Part shown: piece by piece, positions 55,701-64,000 of the stretch
Layout of the letters: the number at the start of each line of letters is the position of its first letter
Numbering within the stretch: the first letter of the stretch is position 1
Assembly: GCA_029204225.1 (NCBI GenBank)
Contig: CM055110.1
Location: forward strand, 2,839,349 to 2,903,348
Reading direction: 5' to 3'
Length of the DNA: 64,000 nt
Source of the DNA: Diphasiastrum complanatum
Taxonomy: Eukaryota; Streptophyta; Lycopodiopsida; Lycopodiales; Lycopodiaceae
The notes under the pieces: generated by a model
What the model was told of the DNA's origin: nothing
Databases searched by the model: none
Seen by the model: the letters and a program-made list of their open reading frames with translations, nothing else
Program-made: the position numbers and the translations under genes

Positions 55701-56500
55701 ATAGAAATTATGATTCTTATTCATACCATCTTTGCAACTGGAGCAAAAATCTCCTCATAATCAAGTCCATAAACTTGAGCAAAACCCTTTGCACAAAGCC
55801 TTGCCTTGTACTTTTTGATTGTGCCATCTTGATTATACTTGACTTGAAAAAACCCACTTGCAACCAAAGGCATGCTTGTTGGATGGAAGATAGCTCCCAT
55901 GTCTTATTCGCCATCAAAGCATCATATTCCTCCTCATGGCAAGAAACCATTCGTTCGAGTTGAGTGCATCATATACATCCTTTGGCTCCTCATGTGAAAT
56001 AAAATAAGCACAATTAGTGGATTTGAGTTCCACTTGCTTGCCTTTATTTTCATACGTAAGCCTCCTAGGCTTGGATCTTTCTCTTTGAGACTTCCTTGGT
56101 GAAAAGATTCAAGGTGACTCCTCCTCACTTCTTGGCCCAATCTCTCCATGATAGTCTTAAAGGGTGATGATTGGGGTATCTTTTTAAGAATCTTTGAACT
56201 CGGCCTCCTCAAGGATGTACTTTTGATTCTCATGGAATATAACATCCCTATTCTCAATTGTTATTGAGGTAGAGGGAACATGGTTCCTGTAAGCCTTCTT
56301 ATTGGATGAATATCCAACCACATCCCTTTGATAGAATTAGGATCATCTCTTTTCCTTGTTTCCAAGGGTACATGAACAAAGCAAGCACATCCAAAAACTC
56401 TAAGGTGATCTACCTTAAGTTTCTTCTTAAACAAGACTTTATATGGTGATTTTCTAGCAAATGCATTGTGAGGTAATCTATTGCACAAATAGTTTGCACA
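55700..56500 (-). pseudogene. Copia C3 integrase C-terminus and RT start
   Basis: Frames at 56488-56261 (SPYKVLFKKKLKVDHLRVFGCACFVHVPLETR), 56257-55934 and 55950-55717 (NKTWELSSIQQACLW, damaged KWVFK region). The chain is complete in order but frameshifted at each boundary. Confidence 0.8.
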
Positions 56501-56574
56501 ATTTATTGCTTCACCCCAATATTCAATAGGAAAGAAGCTTCAACTCGGATTGCTTTAGCACATTCACATAAAGA

Positions 56575-57513
56575 TCAATTTTTCCTCTCAGCAACTCCAT
56601 TTTGAGATGGAGAATAAGCACAAGAAAACTCTCTCTTTATTCCTTCACCTTCACAATATTCATAAAACTTGTTGGAGATGTATTCACCTCCTCCATCACA
56701 TCTTAAAGCTTCAACTTTGAAAGAAAATTGTTTCTCAACATAGGCTTTGAAGATTAGGAAGTGATCAAATACCATAGCTTTTGAAGAAAGTAGATACAAC
56801 CAAGTATATCTTGTAAAGTCATCAATAAAGACGACAAAAAATGTTGCACCACCAATATTTTTAGATGAAGAAAAATGAACATCTGAGTGTATAAGCTCCA
56901 AAGGATGAGTAGTCTTAATAAAAGACTTTTGATATGGCTTTCTATGTGATTTTGCAATAGCACAAGCCTCACAAGGCTTGAAATCTTTGGAAAATGATCT
57001 TGGAAGGCCAATAGCCTTATCTTTCTTGACCATAGAAGACATAGACTTAAAGTTAGAATACCCCAGCCTTCTATGCCACAACTCCTCCTTAGATAAAAGA
57101 GCAACTTCACAAAATTTTGCATTCTCATAAGAGTTCAACTTGAAAATTCCACCATATCTAGATCCATTAGCTAGGACCTCATCATTTTTCTTGATAAAGC
57201 AAATATTGGAATTGAACTTTACATTACAACCACTATCAAGCAACTTTCCAACACTAATCAAGTTCTTTGTAAGCTTAGGAACAAAAAGAACATTGGAAAG
57301 TGCAAGAACTTTAGAAGAAGCAAGTTTCAATGGAATGTTGCCAATTCCTTCAATAGAGTACTCATGATCATTTGCAGTATAAATAGATCTTTTAAGTTCT
57401 TTATAAGGTACAATTGAGTCAAAAGACTCATGTGAACAACACATATGTGAAGAAGCTCCACTATCTATGTACCAAGCTCCATCTTTCTTGAAAGGTGATG
57501 AAGAAAAGTTTGA
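56575..57513 (-). pseudogene. Copia C3 protease and integrase core
   Basis: A long frame with SSPFKKDGAWYIDSGASSHMC (protease Asp present), LTKNLISVGKLL, WHRRLGYSNF and the zinc-binding CEACAIAKSHR. All three integrase catalytic residues appear: Asp in HSDVHF, Asp in RCDGGGEY, Glu in NGVAERKN. The frame ends just after ERKN at 56575. At the N-terminal side the reading frame continues artificially into the C4 LTR. Confidence 0.9.
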
Positions 57514-58333
57514 TGTGAGAAATTGGCAAAAATCTAGCTTGGTATTTTTTATGATAAAAAATTGCAAGTGAATCTCACATGTGTGGAGGATGTTCCCACG
57601 TGTGGAGAATTGTAAAGTAATTAAAAAATGTTTGATATAGGGGTCTCATAGAATCTCATAGTCAAGCATTTAGGTGTAGGATGTTGATAGGGTCAAATTT
57701 GGCATAGATGGCAAATTATCCATTTTCACTTGTAATGCCACTATTGATCCAAAATAGAGTAGGAGGCCAAACTCGTGCCAATTAGAGTGTAGACAAGTGT
57801 AATGCTTTTGTTTGATGAAGTTTAAGAGGTCCAATATGATTTAGAGGTGGAACCATGAGTGATCCAATAGAATTTGAGATTTGCTTGAAAATGGTCCAAT
57901 AGAATTTAGAGGTACATGGATCAATGGTCCAATAGGATTAAGAGGTGACAAAGTGTGGTCCAATCATAGTTAAGCATAGTGGTAGCTCGTGGATCTACTA
58001 GTATCATTGTACTCCTCATTTGGATCTAATTAATTTGGAGATTGTGTGGATTTTGAGTGTTATTGGATTTCTAGCCCTCTCTTTCTACCCGAGAGCTCAT
58101 GATGATTTTCTCTCTCTACCCAAGGAGAGCAGCTTGTTTTTACTTAGATTACTCTTGAATACTTCCCACACGTGTGAGTGAGAGTTCGAAGTGATTGAAT
58201 GCATGTAGTAGTGTGTTTTTGCCATAGAATCAAAGATAGATCTTGAATCTCAGTCTAGTCTTGATCTTGGTTCATCTACACGCCTTAGGAGATCACAAGT
58301 ACATGTTATGGACAGTCCACACGTGTGAAATCA
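57514..58333 (+). repeat. 5' LTR of C4 (about 820 bp)
   Basis: TGTGAGAAATTGGC to GTGTGAAATCA, followed by a 3-base spacer and the PBS. It contains two CTCTCTACCC-type blocks near 58080-58125 and CACACGTGTGA motifs at about 58148 and at its 3' end (about 58318-58329). Confidence 0.85.
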
Positions 58334-58336
58334 AAA

Positions 58337-58349
58337 TGGTATCAGAGCC
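58337..58349 (+). promoter_or_regulatory. Primer binding site of C4
   Basis: TGGTATCAGAGCC, initiator Met-tRNA type. Confidence 0.9.
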
Positions 58350-59092
58350 TACCTAAGGTTACCATGCATTTTGATCCATTTGAATGAAAACTATTCATCA
58401 ATCTTGAGCTAGAAATTGTCAAGATCCATTTTCCTAGCTATCTTGTCCAATTTTGGATCAAAAGAGATCAATAGGGCATTGATTGGTTCTGACCTAGTAC
58501 TATACGGAATCAGGTGCTCAGACACGTGTGAGGAACATCCAATTTCAGTTTGGGAGTTTTCTTTCATGTTTGATTCAAAAATCTTGCTAGATAGCTTGTT
58601 TTGAAGTATTTTTGCCTAGTTTCTGATGCAATCAGTTTCATTCCATTTGGTTGTGCCAATCAAAAGTTATAAGCTTTTGAAGAGGGTTAGATAGGGCACC
58701 TAGACCTGGGTGGACACATTTGGTTTGGTCAAGAGATTGCTTGTTTGATCCAAAATCATAGTTGAATGCTTACCAATCTCATCTATATGTGATCTAGGCA
58801 CTGTTTTGAGATCTTAGCCATTTTGTTTCAAACAATATCATTGTATTTGAGTCAAATTTGGTTTCTTAGTGTATTTCACACGTGCTAAGAGTGTTTGATC
58901 CTAACTTTGCCCATACTCCATCATCTGATGTGAAGTAGATCTAGTTTTGGAGAGATTGAGATAGCTAGTGAGAATCATCTCACAGTTTGTTGCAAGATCT
59001 TACATAGGAGATGGTAGCACACCATTATTGGATCCTATAGTGAGTGAGAAGCAACATTATTTGTTCATCACTTTTATTTATCTCCACTTTAC

Positions 59093-59913
59093 ATGACTTC
59101 AATGAGTTCATACTTGTTGCAACCACGTGAGAGATTGTCTACTTCCAATTATTCAATATGGAAGTTGAGGATGGAGTCCATCTTGATACTCCAAGATGTG
59201 ATGGACATTGTACTTGGGATTGTGGAGGAGCCTCAAGTCCTTCAAGAAGTACAAAAATACAAGAAGAGAGCTAGGATGGCTCTCCACTACATTAAGATGA
59301 ATGTCTCTAATGAGATATTGAGGGAGATTGGTGATTGTTCTACATCCAAGGAAGCTTGGATTGTCTCAAGTCCATCTATGAGGCTAAGAACACCTCTAGG
59401 CTCCTCACTCTTAGAAATCAAATCTTTCAAAGTAGTCAAAAGAGTGATGATAGTGCATCTAATTATGTTTTGAGAGTCAAGGATATTCATAGGGAGCTTG
59501 CATGTATTGGTGACTCAATCAATCAAAGTAAGCTAGTCCAAGTCATTCTCAATGGCTTGAGAGATGAATATGACAACCTTGTCCAATCCTATGCCATTAA
59601 GGAGGAACTACCAAGTTTGGAGGCCCTTCAAAGTGTGCTTATTTCTGAAGAATCAAGACAAGAGTACAAACTCTTGAGGATGGGCAAGCTATCACTCAAT
59701 CATGATCATGGCAAAGTTCTATTTGCCAAGCACAAAGAGAGGAGTAAGAAGCAACACCATCACTTCTCTAATGACAAAGCTAAAGACCAAGATGGAGAGG
59801 AGAAGGATACCTCTCATGCTTCTAATTCAAATCTCAAGAAGAAGAAGATCAAGTGCTTTTATTGTGGCAAGAAAGGCCATGATGCCACCAATTGCTTCAG
59901 GAAGAAGAATTAA
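59093..59913 (+). pseudogene. Copia C4 Gag
   Basis: Starts MTSMSSYLLQPRERLSTSNYSIW, parallel to C1 Gag. A single base is missing after 59359 (GCTTGG-ATTGTCTC against TGGGATTGTCTC in C1), shifting the frame into 59335-59913. The zinc knuckle CFYCGKKGHDATNC is intact. A TAA at 59911-59913 ends it where C1 has Lys (KKNKLKQANI). Confidence 0.9.
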
Positions 59914-59959
59914 CTCAATCAAGCCAACATCACCAATGAGAAAGAAGACTATATTGCAA

Positions 59960-60915
59960 GTGATGGAGAAGGCTCTCTCCTCTTCCACCTTCAACAAGGA
60001 TGACTCATGGTATATTGATAGTGGAGCATCTTCACATATGTGTGGCTCCAAGCACTCTTTTTCATCTATTATGCCTTATGATGGAGTCAAGAAGACCATA
60101 TACATTGAAAGTAAGCATGAGTGCAATATTGAAGGAGTAGGGATTATTCCCTTGAAGCTTGCATCTTCCAAAGATCTCTTTCTCAACAATGTTCTTTTTG
60201 TCCCAAAGCTTACAAAGAACATCTTAAGTGTTGGATAACTTCTTGATAGTGGCTTTGATGTCAATTTCAATATTGACAATTGTGTGATCAAGAAGGATGG
60301 TGAGATCCTTGCATATGGATCAAGATTTGAAGGCATCTACAAATTGGATCCAAGTGAGAGTGCAAACTCTCTTGATGTTTCTTATATGTCCAATATTTCA
60401 AAGGAGGATGATCACAAAAGATGCGCATATCTTCTCTCTTCAAGTATTATGGTGTATGATTATTGCTTATTATTCAAAGCATATGTTGAGAAGAAATTCT
60501 CATTGAAGATCAAAGCTTTGAGGAGTATTGGATCTCTTGAAGGAATAGCACCATATGAAGTTTTATTCAAGATGAAGCCTAAGGTTGATCACCTTAGTGA
60601 ACTTGGTAGTGCTTGCTTTGCACATATTCCCTTAAAAACAAGGAGGAAGGATGATCCAAGCTCATGGATCATGATTGGATACGCATCCATCAAGGAGGAC
60701 TTTAGTGTCTTTACACTCTCTATCTCAATTGTGAATAGAGATGTCATGTGGCATGAAGATTCAATCTTGGAAGTGGCCGAGACCAAGGCTTCTCAAGAAG
60801 CATCAAAAGTTATATTTTTTGAAGGTATTCAAGTTATGATGGGGCCAAGGTGTGAGGAAGAGTTTCTTCTTCATATGATTTCAAGAAGATCTTCAAGAAT
60901 AGCAATTACAATAAA
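59960..60915 (+). pseudogene. Copia C4 protease and doubly deleted integrase
   Basis: Protease DDSWYIDSGASSHMC with catalytic Asp, then LTKNILSVG, a TAA at 60236-60238 (C1 has Gln), then LLDSGFDVNF. After YKLDPSESANSLDVSYMSN the sequence jumps to late integrase-core sequence (SSIMVYDYCLLFKAYVEKKFSLKIKALRS). After ALRS it jumps again to APYEVLFKMKPKVDHL, VFG-like SELGSACFAHIPLKTR and VNRDVMWHED. All catalytic integrase residues are therefore deleted, yet one frame (60239-60940) spans both joints. Confidence 0.85.
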
Positions 60916-61391
60916 AGTAAAGCTAATAGCAAGAAAATAACAAGACAATCATGATAGCATACCAATAGAAAACTAGAGACATGGAGATCTCAATGGAATC
61001 ACATTAGCAATGAAAGAAAGAGTACAATCAATGGATATGGAGCATTGATTCATGTGGATAGGGCTAATGAGACCTAGCAATGGAGATCCCTATGGCTCAC
61101 ATTCACAAGGAAACTAGAAGCTCTCACTTGCAAATGAGCCGAAAGATTCAAAACTTGATGTCTCCTGTCTAGTTATAGACAATGCTCTTACTTAACTTAC
61201 CTTAACTATCTTGAGGGATAGTTAGTCCTTGTTAAGTATTATTTAAGCTAGATTGGGCCCTTGTTGGCCTATTATCCTTATTAATTACTTTGGAGGGCCT
61301 AAAGAGAGAACCGCTTGTTCTTAAGGCTAATAGCTCCTTTTGGGCCTACCTAATGCGTGGAAAAGCACTGATGTACTAAAAGTACATGACA
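60915..61391 (-). repeat. 3' LTR of a G2-family gypsy element, partial
   Basis: Minus strand begins TGTCATGTACTTTTAGTACA at 61391, next to the polypurine tract CTCCCCCTA (plus strand, 61392-61400). It is homologous to the LTR at 37295-37976. Its far end is lost at the C4 junction. Confidence 0.78.
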
Positions 61392-61464
61392 CTCCCCCTA
61401 CTTAAACATTTTTGTCCTCAAAAATGAAGACGCTTGTTTGATCAACTTGATCGCCTCAGTTAAG
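61392..61464 (-). pseudogene. End of gypsy polyprotein and polypurine tract
   Basis: Minus strand reads FLRTKMFK then a stop and GGGGGAG, a typical gypsy coding end just before the 3' LTR. It is interrupted at 61464 by element F (TTAAG at 61460-61464 is the presumed left target duplication). Confidence 0.6.
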
Positions 61465-62117
61465 TGTGAAAAATTGTCAACTAGTAGTATTTTCCTAACT
61501 TGAGATTTTGTAGGCCTATGGCCAAATAAAAGTTAGAGATAGGTTCATACATGTATGTAGAGGCCCAAAGTATGTGTACACTACTTTTGAGGTCACATTA
61601 ATTAGAGGAGGTCGAGTGTGGAGCTCTTCTATTGGCTCATAATTTGGTGCATTCCTATTTGACCAAATTTCTAGGTATATGGGTGAATCCTATTGGACCC
61701 CAATTTTAGCCTATCATAAGACAAGTGGCCAAGAGGCACTATGGCTGCTATAAATAGCCATCTCCACGAGTATGTACACATCTCATTTTCATTCTATTGA
61801 ATGAATGTTATGCTCTTTGAAGGTCCATCTTCTTCTCTCTCACTTTTTTGTTCATATCTTGCATTCTAGCCACTAGAATTGTGATTTCTTTGTTGCTATG
61901 GCTTCACACGTGTGAAATGCAGGTTGTAGGCTCTGAAGTACGGACAGGGACAGCAAGTTTCTGTTTGTGGAAGCTTATGATCAGATTTTGATGTTTAGTT
62001 GATGTTTAGTATGCTTAACATCACAATTTCTATCATTTTTTCAATCTAGATGTGCATAACTTCCATGGCCAAGATCTTTATGAAACTTTAGCATCTTTTG
62101 GATCTGAGTTTTTCACA
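61465..62117 (+). repeat. 5' LTR of element F (653 bp)
   Basis: TGTGAAAAATTG...TTTTTCACA. It has a good TATA box CTATAAATAG at 61748-61757. TTCACACGTGTGAA lies at 61903-61916, in the predicted transcribed part. Confidence 0.94.
61748..61757 (+). promoter_or_regulatory. TATA box of element F LTR
   Basis: CTATAAATAG in the middle of the LTR, the expected RNA polymerase II promoter position; transcription would start about 30 bp downstream. Confidence 0.75.
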
Positions 62118-62130
62118 TGGTATCAGAGCA
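62118..62130 (+). promoter_or_regulatory. Primer binding site of element F
   Basis: TGGTATCAGAGCA directly abutting the LTR end, initiator Met-tRNA type. Confidence 0.92.
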
Positions 62131-62726
62131 TTAGGCGGCCAAATGTGCAGGTTTTGCCAGATTTAGAAGAGATTTGTGGGCGAGTTTGCTTTTGTAGCAT
62201 TCCAATCAAGTTTCTAGCTAAAAATCTTGTTGATTTATGTGTAGAAATTGGATCTTTGTGATCAAAACATCATTTGTATGCATTTCAATTGAAGTAGGGC
62301 GAATTCCCTCTGTACTTATCAGAATAAGGAGACAAAAATTGTTTTGGAAAGAGGGAGATGCAAGATCCAACAAGATCCTATTAGTTTTCCATTCTAGCAT
62401 ATAGTTTTTTGATTCAATTTCTTGCTTCTTCATGTCAAAAACTTCAAAATTGATGTAACCCTCTGATTTTCAGTTTGCTGAATGATTCAAGAGTGTATTT
62501 CAATCTTAGGAGTGAGGGAAAAGCAAGTATATTGAGGTTTGGTCTTGGTTTGATCAAGAAATCATAAAACTAGTGGCTAAAATTAAGGAAAAAGTGAGGA
62601 AAAGAGAGAAAAAGTAAGGTTTTAGGTTCCAAATCTTTGTGATTTCTTCTTGTGTTTCATTTGTTGATTCAAGAGAGTGCTTAGTGCATTGGAACAGGTC
62701 AAAGATCAGAGATCAATCATTGCAAC
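62131..62726 (+). other. Untranslated leader of element F
   Basis: About 600 bp without coding, between PBS and gag. It may hold packaging and dimerisation signals, none recognisable. Confidence 0.6.
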
Positions 62727-64000
62727 ATGGCTACAAATGGAGGCTACATGTTGGAAAGCAATGATAGGCTTACCTCCCTCAACTATTCTACTTGGAAAGT
62801 AAGGATGGAGTCTTTGCTTGAGATGAATGAGTTGATGGATATTGTTGTAGGTGTGGAGGAGAGACCTTTGGCACCTCAAGAACAATTGAGGTATGACAAG
62901 AGGGCAAAGAAAGCCCTTCACATGATCAAGATGAATGTGACAAATGAGCTTATCAAAGAGGTTGGTAAGTGCACATCATCTAGTGAAGCTTGGGAAGCCT
63001 TGAAGAAGGTTTATGAATCCAAGTCTACTTCTAGAGTGTTGACTTTAAGAAGGCAAATCTTTTCTTGTATGCAAAAGAAGAGTGAGAATGGACATGCTTT
63101 TGTTTTGAGAGTTAAAGCATTGAATGATGAGTTAGCATGCATTAATGATGGCATAAATAATGAGGAGCTTGTTCAAGTGATTCTCAATGGCTTGTTGGAT
63201 GATCATGCTAATCTTGTTCAAAGTTATGCTATCCAAAAATGTTTACCAAGTGTTGGAGACTTGCAAGAGGTCTTGTTGGCTGAAGAATTCAGGTTGCAAG
63301 CAAGAGTGGGAGCATCTTCTACATCTCAAGGAGGAGAAGAGGAGGCAATGTTCTCTAAAGGCAAGTTCAAGGGCAAAGGTAAAAGCAATTGGTCTAAAGG
63401 GCAAGACCAAGGTGAGCACTCTACTTTTGGCAAAAAGAAGGATAGATCTAAGCTAAAATGTTTCTATTGTGGAGTCAAAGGGCATTTTGCTAGTGATTGT
63501 TTTAAGAAAAAGAGGGATCAAGGGGAAAAGCAAACCAATCTAACTATTGATGAGGGTGGGGATGAGCTTCTTTCAAATGATGCTTTTGTTATGTCATCTT
63601 GCTTGTTGGCTAATCATGGAGACATTGATCCTTGGTGGATTGATAGTGGAGCCACTTCTCATATGACATATCATAAAGAGTATTTTTCATCTTTAATGGC
63701 ATTTGATGGTGATAGGAAGGTAATCTATACCGCAAATGATGGTGAGTGTGCAATCAAGGGGATTGGCACAATTCCTATTTCACTTTCTACAAATAGGAAT
63801 ATAGAATTGAAAGATGTTTTGCTCATTCCATCCATTACCAAGAACTTACTTAGTGTAAGCCAAATGCTTGACAAAGGATTCAAAGTTGAGTTTGATGGTG
63901 ATGCTTGCTTGATCAAAAAGGGGTGTAGTATCATTGCAAAAGGGAAAAGGCAAGGGAAATTGTTCAAGCTTGATGCATGTGTTGTTGCTAACCAAGTTGG
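62727..64000 (+). CDS. Copia Gag-protease polyprotein of element F, open to window edge
   Basis: ATG at 62727 (MATNGGYMLESNDRLTSLNY) opens a frame of 424 codons without a stop, continuing past 64000. Residues about 20-190 form a copia gag-polypeptide (UBN2-type) domain (STWKVRMESLLEM, SSEAWEALKKVYESKSTSRVLTLRRQIF, ELVQVILNGLLDD). A Lys/Gly-rich linker follows, then an intact zinc knuckle CFYCGVKGHFASDC (Cys245, Cys248, His253, Cys258). The protease has DSGATSH with catalytic Asp306, and ITKNLLSVSQMLDKGF follows. Gag assembles the particle and the protease would cleave the polyprotein. All landmarks are intact, unlike every other copy here. Integrase, RT and RNase H should follow outside the window. 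Confidence 0.95.
   Translation, partial: MATNGGYMLESNDRLTSLNYSTWKVRMESLLEMNELMDIVVGVEERPLAPQEQLRYDKRAKKALHMIKMNVTNELIKEVGKCTSSSEAWEALKKVYESKSTSRVLTLRRQIFSCMQKKSENGHAFVLRVKALNDELACINDGINNEELVQVILNGLLDDHANLVQSYAIQKCLPSVGDLQEVLLAEEFRLQARVGASSTSQGGEEEAMFSKGKFKGKGKSNWSKGQDQGEHSTFGKKKDRSKLKCFYCGVKGHFASDCFKKKRDQGEKQTNLTIDEGGDELLSNDAFVMSSCLLANHGDIDPWWIDSGATSHMTYHKEYFSSLMAFDGDRKVIYTANDGECAIKGIGTIPISLSTNRNIELKDVLLIPSITKNLLSVSQMLDKGFKVEFDGDACLIKKGCSIIAKGKRQGKLFKLDACVVANQV

Larger units (their letters stand above)
54320..57513 (-). mobile_element. Copia element C3, protease to 3' LTR
   Basis: Minus strand: protease (57500), integrase, RT, RNase H, polypurine tract (54458-54470, AGGAG next to the LTR) and the first about 138 bp of the 3' LTR (54457-54320, TGTTGAATTTG). 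Gag and 5' LTR are missing: at 57514 the LTR of C4 begins within the Gag-protease linker. Confidence 0.9.
57514..60915 (+). mobile_element. Copia element C4, internally deleted
   Basis: 5' LTR, PBS, leader, gag, protease, then a coding remnant with two in-frame deletions in integrase, cut at about 60915 by a gypsy LTR. RT, RNase H and 3' LTR are absent. Same family as C1 (4300-7371), in inverse orientation. Confidence 0.88.
61465..64000 (+). mobile_element. Copia element F, apparently intact 5' part
   Basis: 5' LTR 61465-62117, PBS, about 600-bp leader, and a Gag-protease frame open to the window end. It inserted into the 3' end of a gypsy element. The LTR agrees with the solo LTR at 39134-39786 at all but two positions seen, so the family moved recently. 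Confidence 0.93.

Overview
The window is nuclear DNA from a land plant with a large, repeat-rich genome. Nearly every recognisable sequence belongs to a transposable element. The evidence is several Ty1/copia lineages and two Ty3/gypsy lineages with the plant initiator-Met primer site TGGTATCAGAGC, gag-only LTR elements, a CACTA-type DUF4216 remnant, AT-rich spacers and long GA/CT microsatellites. I see no bacterial gene, no rRNA or tRNA gene, and no convincing single-copy host gene. The species cannot be named from the sequence; a gymnosperm, fern, lycophyte or large-genome angiosperm would all fit.

Layout. 1-2351: 3' end of a copia element (RT-RNase H and LTR). 2352-4294: interior of an LTR element without clear coding, ending in its own polypurine tract and LTR start. 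4300-7371 (-): 5' half of a copia element (C1). 7372-9605: decayed CACTA-like remnant, followed by an array of TGCCACGCGTGGCA palindromes. 9665-24830: a three-level nest. A gypsy element (outer) is split at about 12790/24131 by a copia element in LTR-body-LTR-body arrangement. Its central LTR is in turn split by a gag-only LTR element (E1, 17775-23857) with a perfect CTTGA target duplication. 24831-30275: an opposite-strand gypsy fragment and the 3' part of a second TGTTGTGGG-LTR element (E2). 30276-38950: decayed repeats, copia RNase H debris, a 3' LTR, a gypsy 5' LTR with PBS and ruined gag, and 2.6 kb with nothing recognisable. 38853-41940: GA microsatellite, a solo LTR with AAACC duplications, and repeat fragments. 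42111-46430 (-): a third gag-only element (E3). 46637-48160 (-): copia RT-RNase H debris. 48161-50491: minisatellites. 50492-54319: LTRs of the E3 family, two of them in a long inverted repeat. 54320-57513 (-): copia C3. 57514-60915 (+): copia C4, a relative of C1. 60915-61464 (-): 3' end of a gypsy element. 61465 to the end: the 5' part of an apparently intact copia element (F).

The copia and gypsy elements encode Gag, protease, integrase, reverse transcriptase and RNase H, which together perform copy-and-paste transposition. Almost all copies are broken by nonsense changes (several are C-to-T), frameshifts and deletions. Element F is the exception: its Gag-protease frame is open to the window edge, and its LTR matches the solo LTR at 39134-39786 with only two differences that I could find by eye.

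The least ordinary content is the E1/E3 group. These elements carry a Gag with three zinc knuckles but no recognisable pol, and E1 has an array of roughly 150-bp repeats in its leader. Also notable are the CACTA-flanking palindrome array, the 24-bp minisatellites and the approximately 1-kb inverted LTR pair.
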